DNA of 64,000 nucleotides from Panopea generosa (GCA_029582155.1 CM055901.1:46435228-46499227), one strand, 5' to 3'. Shown: positions 33,801 through 47,212, counted from the stretch's first letter. Notes: generated by a model not told the origin, from the sequence alone. Made by a program: numbers and translations.

Positions 33801-36800
33801 TCACATGTGACAATCCCCATTATACAAGGTAAATCAAGTCAGTCCTGGTATACAAAGCCGTTTGTCATGGAACCATCACACGTGACAATCCCCATTATAC
33901 AAGGCAAATCAAGTCAGTTCTTGTATACAAAGTCGTATGTCATGTAACCATCACACATGACTAACCCATTATACAAGGCAATTCAAGTCAGTCCTGGTAT
34001 ACAAAGTCGTATGTCATGAAACAATCACACGTGACTACCACTTTAAACAAGGCCAATCAAGTCAGTCCTGGTATACAAAGTCGTATGTCATGGAACAATC
34101 ACACGTGACTACCACATTAAACAAGGCCAATCAAGTCAGTCAGGTATACAAAGTCGTATGTCATGGAACTATCACATGTGACAATCCTCATTATACAAGG
34201 CAAATCAAGTCAGTCCTGGTATACAAAGTCGTATGTCATGTAACCATCACATGTGACAATCCCCATTATACAAGGCAAATCAAGTCAGTTCTTGTATACA
34301 AAGTCGTATGTCATGTAACCATCACACATGACTACCCCATTATACAAGGCAATTCAAGTCAGTCCTGGTATACAAAGTCGTATGTCATGGAACAATCACA
34401 CGTGACTACCACATTAAACAAGGCCAATCAAGTCAGTCCTGGTATACAAAGTCGTATGTCATGGAACTATCACATGTGACAATCCTCATTATACAAGGCA
34501 AATCAAGTCAGTCCTGGTATACAAAGTCGTATGTCATGTAACCATCACATGTGACAATCCCCATTATACAAGGCAAATCAAGTCAGTTCTTGTATACAAA
34601 GTCGTATGTCATGTAACCATCACACATGACTACCCCATTATACAAGGCAATTCAAGTCAGTCCTGGTATACAAAGTCGTATGTCATGGAACAATCACACG
34701 TGACTTCAACATTAAACAAGGCCAATCAAGTCAGTCCTGGTATACAAAGTCGTATGTCATGGAACAATCACACGTGACTACCACATTAAACAAGGCCAAT
34801 CAAGTCAGTCCTGGTATACAAAGTCGTATGTCATGGAACTATCACATGTGACAATCCTCATTATACAAGGCAAATCAAGTCAGTCCTGGTACACAAGGCC
34901 TTATGTCATGGAACCATCACACGTGACAGTCCCCATTATACAAGGCAAATCAAGTCAGTCCTGGTACACAAGGCCTTATGTCATGGAACCATCACACGTG
35001 ACAATCCCCATTATACAAGGCAAATCAAGTCAGTCCTGGTACACAAGGCCTTATGTCATGGAACCATCACACGTGACAATCCCATTATACAATGCAAATC
35101 AAGTCAGTCCTGGTACACAAGGCCTTATGTCATGGAACCATCACACGTGACAATCCCCATTATACAAGGCAAATCAAGTCAGTCCTGGTATACAAGGCCG
35201 TATGTCATGGAACCATCACACGTGATCATCCCCATTATACAAGGCAGATCAAGTCAGTTCTGGTACACAAGGCTTTATGTCATGGAACCATCACACATGA
35301 CAATCCCATTATACAAGGCAAATCAAGTCAGTCCTGGTATACAAAGCCTTATGTCATGGAACCATCACATGTGATAATCCCCATTATACAAGGTAAATCA
35401 AGTCAGTCCTGGTATACAAAGCCATATGTTATGGAACCATCACATGTGATAATCCCCATTATACAAGGTAAATCAAGTCAGTCCTGGTATACAAAGCCTT
35501 ATGTCATGGAACCATCACACATGACAATCCCATTATACAAGGCAAATCAAGTCAGTCCTGGTATACAAAACCGTTTGTCATGGAACCATCACACGTAATA
35601 ATCCCCATTATACAAGGTAAATCAAGTCAGTCCTGGTATACAAGGCCGTATGTCATGGAACCATCACATGTGATAATCCCCATTATACAAGGCAAATCAA
35701 GTCAGTCCTTGTATACAAGGCCGTATGTCATGGAACCATCACATGTGATAATCCCCATTATACAAGGTAAATCAAGTCAGTCCTGGTATACAAGGCCTTA
35801 TGTCATGGAACCATCACACGTGATAATCCCCATTATACAAGGCAAATCAAGTCAGTCCTGGTATACAAAGCCATATGTTATGGAACCATCACACGTGACA
35901 ATCCCAATTATACAAGGCAAATCAAGGCAGTCCTGGTATACAAAGCCTTATGTCATGGAACCATCACATGTGACAATCCCCATTATACAAGGTAAATCAA
36001 GTCAGTCCTGGTATACAAAGCCTTATGTCATGGAACCATCACATTTGATGATCCGCATTATACAAGGTAAATCAAGTCAGTCCTTGTATACAAAGCCGTT
36101 TGTCATGGAACCATCACACGTGATAATCCCCATTATACAAGGCCAATCAAGTCAGTCCTGGTATACAAAGCCTTATGTCATGGAACCATCACATGTGATA
36201 ATCCCAATTATACAAGGTAAATCAAGTCAGTCCTTGTATACAAAGCCGTTTGTCATGGAACCATCACACGTGATAATCCCCATAATACAAGGTAAATCAA
36301 GTCAGTCCTGGTATACAAGGCCGTATGTCATGAAACCATCACATGTGATAATCCCCATTATACAAGGCAAATCAAGTCAGTCCTGGTATACAAAGCCTTA
36401 TGTCATGGAACCATCACACATGATAATCCCCATTATACAAGGCAAATCAAGTCAGTCCTGGTATACAAAGCCGTATGTTATGGAACCATCACATGTGATA
36501 ATCCCCATTATACAAGGCAAATCAAGTCAGTCCTGGTATACAAAGCCTTATGTCATGGAACCATCACATGTGATAATCCCCATTATACAAGGTAAATCAA
36601 GTCAGTCCTGGTATACAAAGCCGTTTGTCATGGAACCATCACACGTGATAATCCCCATTATACAAGGTAAATCAAGTCGGTCATGGTATACAAAGCCGTT
36701 TGTCATGGAACCATCACACGTGATAATCCCCATTATAAAAGGCAAATCAAGTCAGTCCTGGTATACAAAGCCTTATGTCATGGAACCATCACGCGTGACA

Positions 36801-39780
36801 ATCCCCATTATACAAGGCAAATCAAGTCAGTCCTGGTATACAAAACCGTTTGTCATGGAACCATCACACGTGATAATCCCCATTATACAAGGTAAATCAA
36901 GTCAGTCCTGGTATACAAGGCCGTATGTCATGGAACCATCACAAGTGATACTCCCCATTATTCAAGGCAAATCAAGTCAGTCCTGGTATACAAAGCCTTA
37001 TGTCATGGAACCATCACATGTGATAATCCCCATTATACAAGGCAAATCAAGTCAGTCCTGGTATACAAAACCGTTTGTCATGGAACCATCACACGTGATA
37101 ATCCCCATTATACAAGGTAAATCAAGTCAGTCCTGGTATACAAAGCCGTTTGTCATGGAACCATCACACGTGATAATCCCCATTATAAAAGGCAAATCAA
37201 GTCAGTCCTGGTATACAAAGCCTTATGTCATGGAACCATCACGCGTGACAATCCCCATTATACAAGGCAAATCAAGTCAGTCCTGGTATACAAAACCGTT
37301 TGTCATGGAACCATCACACGTGATAATCCCCATTATACAAGGTAAATCAAGTCAGTCCTGGTATACAAGGCCGTATGTCATGGAACCATCACAAGTGATA
37401 CTCCCCATTATACAAGGCAAATCAAGTCAGTCCTGGTATACAAAGCCTTATGTCATGGAACCATCACATGTGATAATCCCCATTATACAAGGCAAATCAA
37501 GTCAGTCCTGGTATACAAAACCGTTTGTCATGGAACCATCACACGTGATAATCCCCATTATACAAGGTAAATCAAGTCAGTCCTGGTATACAACACCGTT
37601 TGTCATGGAACCATCACACGTGATAATCCCGATTATACAAGGTAAATCAAGTCAGTCCTGGTATACAAGGCCGTATGTCATGGAACCATCACAAGTGATA
37701 ATCCCCATTATACAAGGCAAATCAAGTCAGTCCTGATATACAAAGCCTTATGTCATGGAACCATCACACGTGATAATCCCCATTATACAAGGCAAATCAA
37801 GTCAGTCCTGGTATACAAAGCCGTATGTTATGGAACCATCACACGTGACAATCCCCGTTATACAAGGCAAATCAAGTCAGTCCTGGTATACAAAGCCGTT
37901 TGTCATGGAACCATCACACGTGACAATCCCCGTTATACAAGGCAAATCAAGTCAGTCCTGGTATACAAAGCCTTATGTCATGGAACCATCACACGTGATA
38001 ATCCCAATTATACAAGGCACATCAAGTCAGTCCTGGTATACAAAGCCGTTTGTTATGGAACCATCACACGTGACAATCCCATTATACAAGGTAAATCAAG
38101 TCAGTCCTGGTATACAAAGCCTTATATCATGGAACCATCACATCTGATTATCCCCATTATACAAGGTAAATCAAGTCAGTCCTGGTATACAATGCCTTAT
38201 GTCATGGAACCATCACACGTGACAATCCCATTATACAAGGCAAATCAAGTCAGTCCTGGTATACAAGGCCTTATGTCATGGAACCATCACACGTGATAAT
38301 CCCCATTATACAAGGCAAATCAAGTCAGTCCTGGTAAACAAAGCCTGATGTCATGGAACCATCACACTTGATAATCCCCATTATACAAGGCAAATCAAGT
38401 CAGTCCTGGTATACAAGGCCGTATGTCATGAAACCATCACACGTGACAACCCCATTATACAAGGCATATCAAGTCAGTCCTGGTATACAAGGCCGTATAT
38501 AATGGAACCATCACATGTGATAATCCCCATTATACAAGGCAAATCAAGTCAGTCCTGGTATACAAAGCCGTATGTCATGGAACCATCACATGTAATAATC
38601 CCAATATATATACAAGGCAAATCAAGTCAGTCCTGGTATACAAGGCCGCATGTCATGGAACCATCACACGTTGCAATCCCCATTATACAAGGCAAATCAA
38701 GTCAGTCCTTGCACACAAAGCCGTATGTCATGGAACCATCACACGTGACCATCCCCATTGTACAAGTCAGTCTTGGTATACAAAGCCGTATGTCATGGAA
38801 CCATCACATGTGACAACGCCGTTATACAAGGCAAATCAAGGCAGTCCTGGTATACAAAGCCTTATATCGTGGAACCGTCACACGTGACATTCCCCATTAT
38901 AAAAGACAAATCAAGTCAGTCCTGGTATACAAGGCCGTATGTCATGGAACCATCACACGTGACAATCCCAATTACACAAGGCAAATCAAGTCAGTCCTGG
39001 TATACAAGGCCTTATGTCATGGAACCATCACACGTGACAATCCCAATATATATACATACAAGGCAAATCAAGTCAGTCCTGGTATACAAAGCCGTATGTC
39101 ATGGCAAATCAAGTCAGTCCTGGTATACAAGGCCTTATGTGATGGAACCATCACCCGTGACAATCGCAATATATATACAAGGCAAATCAAGTCGGTCCTG
39201 GTATACAAAGCCATATGTCATGGCAAATCAAGTCTGTCCTGGCATACAAGGCCTTATGTCATGGAACCATCACATGTGATAATCCCAATTATACAAGGCA
39301 AATCAAGTCAGTTCTGGTATTCAAGGCCTTATGTCATGGAACCATCACACGTGACAATCCCATTATACAATGCAAATCAAGTCAGTCCTGGTATACAAAG
39401 CCGTATGTCATGGAACCATCACACGTGACAATCCCAATATATATATATAGAAGGCAAATCAAGTCAGTCCTGATATACAAAGCCGTATGTCATGGAACCA
39501 TCACACGTGACAATCCCAATATATATATATAGAAGGCAAATCAAGTCAGTTCTGGTATACAAGGCCTTATGTAATGGAACCATCACATGTGACAATCCCA
39601 ATATATATATATAGAAGGCAAATCAAGTCAGTCCTGATATACAAAGCCGTATGTCATGGAACCATCACACGTGACAATCCCAATATATATACAAGGCAAA
39701 TCAAGTCAGTCCTGGTATACAAGGCCGTATGTGATGGAACCAGCACGTGACAATCCCAATAAATATACAAGGCTATCACT
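33801..39780 (+). repeat. 75-bp minisatellite with an E-box in most units
   Basis: About eighty tandem copies of a 74-75 bp unit containing ATGGAACCATCACACGTGA, TAATCCCCATTATACAAGGC, AAATCAAGTCAGTCCTGGTA and TACAAAGCCGTATGTC. CACGTG or CATGTG occurs once in most units. A 450-bp (six-unit) higher-order duplication is visible: the variant 'cattataaaaggc' recurs at 36731 and 37181. Between 35580 and 37736 the unit is exactly 25 codons and free of stops, giving a 718-codon frame of MEPSHVIIPIIQGKSSQSWY units. Toward the right end TA-microsatellites appear inside units (39030-39630). Confidence 0.95.
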
Positions 39781-39794
39781 GTGCCTTCAAGACC

Positions 39795-40195
39795 GGAACT
39801 GTTCAAAGGAAGGTTTAAAGGTAACAAGAAGAAAAATGCTCCATATTGGAATTGAATGGAAAAAGGAATGTTTCATGACACCAGAATTCATCAAGATATA
39901 CTGAGTAAGAGAAGTTTAAATGTAACAAGACGAAAAATGTTCCATGCTGGAATGGAATAGAAAAAAGAAATATTTCACGACACCAGTATTCATCAAGATA
40001 TAGTAAGTAAGAGAAGTTTGATTGTAACAAGAAGAAAAGTGTTCCATGCTGGAATGTAAAAGAAAAAGGAAATATTTCACGACACCAGTATTTATCAAGA
40101 TATACTAAGTAAGAGAAGTTTAAATGTAACAAGAAGAAAAGTGTTCCATGCTGGAATAGAATGGAAAAAAGAAATATTTCACGACACCAGTTTAC
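39795..40195. repeat. 102-bp tandem repeat, four copies
   Basis: The phrase 'gaagtttaaatgtaacaaga' recurs at 39911, 40013 and 40115 with an earlier diverged copy; spacing is 102 bp. It also holds 'gttccatgctggaat' and 'tttcacgacaccagta'. 102 is a multiple of three, so short open frames appear on the minus strand, but nothing marks them as a gene. Confidence 0.85.
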
Positions 40196-40797
40196 ATTAA
40201 GGGTCTTAAGTAAGCAAGAAAATAAATTTTATTTGAAGTCGGCAATACAAACAACAAATAAACTTAACTCTCGATGATCTTTTGAACATACATTATAAAC
40301 ATATCACTAATAACTTTCCGACATCTTGAGTACAAAATTTATTGCAATGTTACCATATAAGCACAACTGAAAACAATGTTATAATTACACACTGTCTCAT
40401 GAATGCGTATATTTACATGACCACAATGACACAACTTACAACCATACAACACTTGGCACATTATGCGCATCCATGTATATCTGAACACATACGCGCACAC
40501 ACAGAAGAACACATACCATGCACGCACACATAATAATAATAATAAAGTTTTTATTCAGAGGTGTATCCAAAATGTGTGGGGAGCACTCTCTATGAGGGGG
40601 TTGATGTGTGTGTGGGGGGGAGGGGGTGTCTCTCCTGAGAAATTTTGAAAATTTTGTGACTTCTGATTGGATATTTTGCTCACAGGAGCTTGGGAAATGG
40701 ATAATAACGTTTAATGGGGGTTGGCAGGTTCTCTAGCGTGGCAATATTAATAGTCTATATCAACGCCATTTTTTTCATTATTTATAAGAAAATATCT
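40196..40797. other. Non-coding stretch
   Basis: No gene or named repeat seen; a G-rich tract lies near 40590-40630. Confidence 0.4.
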
Positions 40798-40860
40798 ACA
40801 GTCAAACCTATGCAAATGGTCACCTCCATATAGCAGCCACTTGTATAAAGCAAAGATATT
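40798..40860 (+). mobile_element. One end of a CAGTCAAACC-family MITE
   Basis: Reads acagtcaaacctatgcaaat, then ggtcacctccatatagcagc; matches the left end of the kinase-intron MITEs. No partner end found. Confidence 0.5.
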
Positions 40861-40904
40861 TGAAATTTCCCATATCCATGCTTTCACAACAAATAAACCT
40901 GTAT

Positions 40905-41450
40905 TAATCAATAACATGTTTTAAAAGGCTTCATATTCTCCATCCCTATACTCACCCCGTCCAACGTATACGTTACATAAACGGCTACTACGTCGCCTTT
41001 ACGGTGATAACTACACACGATAAACCGGTACTTCCTGTTATTTTTGTGCACGCGGACGAACATTGACGTAAGAAAACCCCTTTATTTTCATATTATTATT
41101 TCGTTTTTAAATCAAAGATATAGCCAGTACGAGCGGCATTCTATTTAAGTTTCAAGTGGACATGTGTTTTTGAATGGGAACATGACCGTTTCCTCAAACA
41201 TTCGAGAAAAGTGACGTATTGAACCATTTTAAGATTGAGACAGCTCAATTTATTACTTTGGAAGCATTTATGGGACTATTTTATGTGTTTTACATTTGTT
41301 CTATGAATCAATATATCAAATATATCAGTAAAATTACAAGTTGATGTTATAAGATCGCTTAACGCCAACATTTGCTTAGCATAAGTTGGTGCCTCGTATA
41401 TTGTACACTACATAAGTCGGTGTATTGTGTCATTTAGCGGTATTCCAATA
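40905..41450 (-). repeat. Dispersed repeat, copy 2 (inverted relative to 16800)
   Basis: Contains 'gtccaacgtatacgttacat', 'cggtgataactacacacgat', 'acttcctgttatttttgtgc' and, further right, 'ggtgcctcgtatat', all reverse complements of copy 1. It extends past the part seen at 16800. Confidence 0.75.
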
Positions 41451-41881
41451 ACATGAAATAATGTTGCGAGCCGGCGTCACGTTGTAAACTGACCCCCGGG
41501 GGAGAGGGGGGGGGGGGGGTAATAATATCATGATTCCCCCACACGTAGAAAAATAACCCTCACATAGAATTATGACCCTCTATAACGACCCCTAACCCAA
41601 ACCTTAACCCATCTAAGGTACACTTACAACATTATTATCCCCCGCCGATAGGCATCAGAGGAGAATATGGTAATGGCACCCGTCCGTGCGTGCGTCCGTG
41701 CGTGCGTGCGTCCGTGCAACATATTTGTGACCGCAACTCCTCATTCTTTATTGGACGGAATTGATTCAAACTATCAGGGATTACTACTACCGATGCCTAG
41801 TTATGCAGCAAGAAATTTTTTTTATTTGCTCCACCTGTTCGGGAGTTATGGCCCTTTGTTACGTTTTTCTTATATAATTAT
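41451..41881. other. Low-complexity and repeat-like stretch left of the composite element
   Basis: Poly(G) near 41503-41518, a CCGTGCGTGCGT tract at 41682-41716, and a segment (tcgggagttatggccctttg) that resembles a common bivalve intergenic repeat. The short open frame here comes from the GTGC tract. Confidence 0.4.
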
Positions 41882-42076
41882 ATATATTTAAATCAGAGTG
41901 ACACCACAGGCTTTATATTAATATTATTTCAATGTTCAGTCCTGTATTGCTGTATGAATGCGTTGTATTGCATTGTTTGTATAAATAACGATACACTGTA
42001 TTTGTACTTGCTTAATACAGCTCTCTTAAGGTCTCATTGAAGACTTACCTCCCTTACATGACGGTAGCTATTTTAG
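41882..42076 (+). repeat. Left terminal inverted repeat of composite copy A
   Basis: Shares with 48730-48925 (reverse complement) the phrases tcagagtgacaccacaggct, cttaatacagctctcttaag and acatgacggtagc. Confidence 0.88.
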
Positions 42077-42689
42077 ATAATAAACTCTACTGGAAAACAC
42101 ATTATGAGAAGTGATTTAGCTAAAATCAGAGATCGTTACTAATAGACGACAGTAAAAAAATAGAGGTGAACCTATTAGAAACCAGGCTAGACTAATAAGG
42201 CTAAAGGTTGCACGAGCGAATATCGAAATATGAAATCCACAATTGATATGGACTCACACCGATATTTGTACAGTCAAAATTTAGAAGAGAGAGATGGTTC
42301 CTTCCGAGTACATGACTGAAATGGAAGCAAAAGTAGATATGAAAAAACAGTGAGACGACAGAAAAAGGCGTTCAGTCCTCCACGACCGGTGACTGAACAA
42401 TTGAAAAAGGCAACCACATCAGCTTGAGATGGGTTGACCCCACGTAAATGAGGATTTTAAAATTAGGCTTTTCGCTATACCAGCAAACCGCCAAAATATC
42501 GGGGACACTATGTACGGATTTTAACGTCTTTTTATATACACCTGCAAAAACTTTCAGGTGGTTACAAAAATTTGCATATATGTAAACGTATATTAAACGT
42601 ATGAATTAATTCTACTTCCGGTCAACTAGAATGACGCCCCTTTCAAGACTAACACCTTAAAAGGGTTTAAATGACCGTACGTAATTGGG

Positions 42690-42768
42690 ACCCGTAATAG
42701 CTCAGTGGTCTAGGACGTTAATTTGTCGTCCAGAAAGTCGTGTGTTCAAACCGCAGTCAAGGTAAAGA
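42690..42768 (+). repeat. tRNA-like segment of the composite repeat
   Basis: gacccgtaatagctcagtgg (A-box-like) and gtcgtgtgttcaaaccgcag (B-box-like) give a tRNA-derived head. It also occurs, shortened, at about 50481-50515, on the minus strand at 63850-63935, and diverged at 5950-6040. Confidence 0.6.
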
Positions 42769-42985
42769 AAAAAAAAAAAGATTTATTTTTATACCATTTT
42801 TATTTATCATTTAAGCAATTTACTTGTATCAAAACAGTCTGACGATGTAAAAGAAAGAAAAAACATTATGACATAGGACATATATAACTTATATATGTGT
42901 ATTATAAGAATATCAATGTACATGGTAGTTAGGAACCATTAGCTGGTGCCCAACAGCATCGGCTGAGTAAACTACATAATAATTA

Positions 42986-43258
42986 TGGTTTCATTTTTAT
43001 GCCATCGAGGGTAGACGGATGATCAGTTGACTTTACCACTCTTTCCTGTGATTCTGGGGGGTTAACCAGTTTTCGAGAATACCTATCTCCACAAGTAACT
43101 GATAACACTTTACTTGACAGCGGTGAGCGACGAATGACAATGTGACGCAATGTCGTACACCAATCATCATGGAGACTGTGGCCGGGTGAGGATTTGAACT
43201 CACCACCCGGCCAAGATTAATAGTCATACGTACTACCGACTGAGCAAACCGGTCCCGG
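42986..43258 (-). repeat. Main SINE family, minus strand, inside copy A
   Basis: Head at the right (ccgggaccggtttgctcagt on the minus strand) and tail at the left (atgccataaaaatgaaacca). Present at the same place in copies B and C, so it entered before the copies separated. Confidence 0.8.
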
Positions 43259-43849
43259 ATTAACGAAAAGAAGTATTGTCAAATCAACCAATCGATGAAT
43301 TGGGTGGGGTTAGCGGTTAACAATACACAATATATGAAACTACCCAGGAGGAATATTCCCAGCCCTTCTTAACTCGGCAACAAAACTGCTGTTCCTTACG
43401 CATTAATATACACACTAAAAAAATACACCAACAAAAGAATAAGCAGAATGAAATTAGAACTTTGATACCTGCAGAACAGCAGAGTTTTAGAACAAATATT
43501 CTATGCGTGCCTCTTACGAAATATCAAACAAAGAAAAAGGTCGTTATAGCCAACGTCTTTGTAAAGAAAAAAAAAATATAGTTGTTTGTGTGTATTTCTT
43601 ATGATGTCCTTGGTATTGGCGTGCATTTCATGGCCTGTTTACATGTGTGTGTTGCTATAGTTTCTTTTATCATTGTTATTATATCGTTCATGCATCACGT
43701 TGTCATGCTTTGTATACATGTACGGTTATTACCGTAATAGAAATATCTATCTATCTGCCGTGTGTTTGAATGAAATTTGGTTTATAGAAATATTTAGAAA
43801 ATTTGTAAGTTGTATGTACATGTAGATAGACGATGGTTCTAAACCGAAT

Positions 43850-45800
43850 CGTTCTGAGAATTTCCTAGTTCTATTCGGAGTCATTCTGAGGACTTCCTTG
43901 TTCTATTCAGAGTCATTCTGAGGACTTCCTAGTTCTATTCAGAGTCATTCTGAGGACTTCCTAGTTCTATTCGGAGTCATTCTGAGGACTTCCTAGTTCT
44001 ACTCGGATTCATTATGAGGACTTCGTACTTCTACCCGATTCATTCTGAGGATTCCTATTACTATTCAGGGTCATTCTAAGGACTTCCTTGTTCTATTCGG
44101 AACCATTCTGAGAAATTCCTTGTTCTATTCAGATCCATTCTGAGGACTTCCCAGTTCTATTCGGATTCATTTTGAGGACTTCCTAGTTCTACACGGATTC
44201 ATTCTGAGGACTTCCTAGTTCTATTCGGATTCATTCTGAGGACTTCCCAGTACTATTCAGATTCATTCTGAGTACTTTCAAGTTCTATTCGGATTCATTC
44301 TGATGACTTCCCAGTTCTATTCTGATTCATTCTGATGACTTTCCAGTTGTATTCGGATTCATTCTGAGGACTTCCTAGTTCTACTCATATTCATTCTGAG
44401 AACTACCTATATCTTTTCAAATTCTTTCTGAGGCTTTCCCATTTCTACTCGGATTCATTATCAGGACTTCCCAGTTCTATTCGGATCCATTCTGAGGACT
44501 TCCTAGTTCTATTCGAATTCATTCTGAGGACTTCATAGATCTTTTCGGATTCATTCTGAGGACTTCCTAGTTATACTCGAATTCATTCTGAGGACTTCAT
44601 AGTTCTAATCAGGTTCATTCTGAGGACTTCCTAGTTCTATTCAGGTTCATTCTGAGGACTTTCTAGTTCTATTCGTATTCATTCTGAGGACTTCCTATTT
44701 CTATTTGGATTCATTCTGAGGAATTTCTAGTTGTACTCGGATTCATTCTGAGGACTTTCTAGTTCTATTCAGATTCATTCTGAGGACTTCATAGTTCTAT
44801 TCGGATCCATTCTGAGGACTTTCTAGTTCTATTCGGAGTAATTCTGAGGACTTCCTTGTTCTATTCGGATTCATTCTCAGGACTTTGTAGTTCTACTCGA
44901 ATTCATTCTGATGACTTCCCAGTTCTTTTTGGATTCATTCTGAATACTTCATAGTTCTACTCGGATTCATTCTGTGGACTTCATAATTTTATTCGGATTC
45001 ATTCTGAGGATTTCCTTGTTCTTTTCATATTCATTCTGAGGACTATCTTGTTCTATTACTCGTATTTATTCTGAGGACTTTCTAGTTCTATTCGGAAACA
45101 TTCTGAGGACGTTTTAGTTCTAGTCGGATTCATTCTGAGGACTTCATAGTTCTACTCAGATTTATTCTGAGGGCTTCATAATTCTATTCGGATGCATTCT
45201 GAGGACTTCTTTGTTCTTTTCATATTCATTCTGAGGACTTCCTAGTTCTATTACTCGTATTCATTTTTAGGACTTCCTAGTTCTATTCGGAACCATTCTG
45301 AGGACTTTTTAGTTCTACTCGGAAGTATTCTGAGGACTTTCTTGTTCTAGTCGGATTCATTTTGAGGACTTTCTAGTTCTATTCGGAGTCATTCTGATGA
45401 CTTCCTAATTCTGCTAGGATTCATTCTGAGGACTTCCTAGTTCTATTCGGATTCATTCTGAGGACTTCTAAGTTTTATTCAGGTTCATTATGAGGACTTC
45501 CTAGTTCTATTCGGATACATTCTGAGGACTTCCTAGTTCTTTTCGGATACATTCTAAGGATTTCATAGTTCTGTTCGAATTCATTCTGAGGACTTCCTTG
45601 TTCTATTCAGATCCATTCTGAGGACATCATAGTTCTATTCAGATCCATTCTGAGGAATTCTTATTTCTATTCGGATTCATTCTGAAAACATTCTAGTTCT
45701 ATTTGGATTCATTCTGAGAACTTCCTAGTTCTATTCAGATTCATTCTGAGGACGTCCTAGTTCTACTCGTATTCATTCTGAGAACTTCCTAGTTCTACAT
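43850..45800 (+). repeat. 32-bp satellite array, copy A
   Basis: About sixty tandem monomers of 32 bp: TTCATTCTGAGGACTTCCTA plus GTTCTATTCGGA. Because 32 is not a multiple of three, all three frames alternate through the array; occasional open frames have no meaning. Confidence 0.95.
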
Positions 45801-45882
45801 GGACACATGGCAAAGTTCATGTTCAATCTTTACACATGCATACGGATAACCACAGGCAGAGTATTAATGTTCAATTAAGCTA

Positions 45883-46230
45883 GACCGCGGCGGTGGTCTA
45901 GTGGTAGAGTGTCCCCCTCGATTGTGTTCATATAGGTTTGTTCCCCGGCAGGGTCTTACCAATGATTGGAATAAATGTTACAAGAAGGCTTCCGCGCTTT
46001 GCGCACATCATTTAGAGGATAGTTCTAATTGTGGTCGCAAAAGTTCAGCGAGATACTTTACGTGCACTTGCTATGACTATCCTTGTACATGGAACCGACT
46101 GCTTTAAGTCCCCTTATACAGTACAATGCCGGACTAAGGCACTGTGGGAGTGCGTTTGAAACCCTATCCCCCATCCCCCGGACGAAACCCCTCCGAGAAT
46201 CGATCCAGAACTTCCGGGTCTTGGAAAATG
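45883..46230 (+). repeat. SINE-like segment with tRNA-derived head, copy A
   Basis: Head gaccgcggcggtggtctagt followed by ggtagagtgtcc, B-box-like ggtttgttccccggc, then a conserved body (cttccgcgctttgcgcacat; cccggacgaaacccctccga). The matching copy in B is 55876-56225. The head resembles that of the SINE at 32032. Confidence 0.6.
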
Positions 46231-46606
46231 GTTGTTAACCAATAAAGCATCGCAACTCCTCATTGCCCCTACTGTTCAAGGGCAGCATGAAGTGGCCTTT
46301 TATAAAACTTACTTTGAGAAACGGTGGGCTAAGTTTATTGACTTGTTTGTTAAAGGGCACCATGAGCAATGACACATGATCGGAATTGTGTTCAAAACTT
46401 ATTGACTTTCCCTCATATGAATTAACTATAATATGTGTGTAATATAAACATATATTAGACACGTTCTCAGTAACATGTTTAATGTTAATGGTTATAGGGA
46501 ACAGCCCTGTTTAAACACAAGTCAGTTATATCTGAATAGAACGTAACGACTGTTATCCACAAGTTACTTGCAAACTGTCTCGCATAAAGTTTTGGGATTA
46601 AACAGG

Positions 46607-46805
46607 GTCTGGCCCCGGTTTCACTAAACATCTCAACCTAAAATTTTCATAAACTCAGATTTTTTATGCTATTTACATTGATACTTATTTATGTTATCTT
46701 TTACCATTGAGACAAGATTGATCAGATTTGTGATTTAGAAAAATTGATAATTTTGAGTTCAGGAAATTCTGAGCTTGAGATGTTCAGTAGAACTGGGCCC
46801 AGGTA
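46607..46805. mobile_element. MITE inside composite copy A
   Basis: Ends pair: ccccggtttcactaaacatc at the left and gatgttcagtagaactgggc at the right; about 200 bp, no coding capacity. Also in copy B at 56610-56816. Confidence 0.7.
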
Positions 46806-46984
46806 CCCGAACCCACCGGCGACTTCAGCGGCGAGATGTAATTGGCCATGTGGCGGCAGTGTATTAGAAAACTCGGCCACTTGGGACCCTCATATAAAGC
46901 TACAGGTTTGCTCAGGGGGTCAGAAAACGGCCCGGTGCTAGTATGATGTTTGTCACTCGTGTCGTGAACACTTTTAAGGGGGCA

Positions 46985-47212
46985 TACGGCAATGTTAATA
47001 TTAACTTCGAGTTGACGTATCAAACCGATGTTAACAGTCATGCACGTTTAACCATATGGAAATGTTAGTATTGACTTCGAGTTGACGTATCAAACCGATC
47101 TTAACTCATGGACGTTTAACCATATGGAAATGTTAATATTGACTTCGAGTTGACGCATCAAACCGACCTTAACACTCATGCACGTTTAACCATATGGAAA
47201 TCTTAACCTACG
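46985..47212. repeat. ~67-70-bp tandem repeat, three copies
   Basis: Unit with 'gacttcgagttgacgtatca', 'aaccgatcttaac' and 'cacgtttaaccatatggaaa', repeated three times. The same three-copy block lies at 57003-57225. Confidence 0.85.

Noticed and set aside
33216-39780. CRISPR-like repeat array
   Set aside because: Units are contiguous and uniformly similar with no unique spacers, and the DNA is animal.
41667-41891. Frame with VRACVRACVR
   Set aside because: Product of a GTGCGTGCGTCC tract in an intergenic repeat.
43033-43227. 64-residue minus-strand frame also at 50775-50969
   Set aside because: It lies wholly within a SINE copy shared by the composite repeats.
43850-45800. CRISPR-like array of 32-bp repeats
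   Set aside because: Simple head-to-tail satellite; no repeat/spacer alternation.
45901-46107. 68-residue frame, nearly repeated at 55896-56102
   Set aside because: Conservation between the two comes from recent duplication of a SINE-like segment; it begins inside the tRNA-like head.
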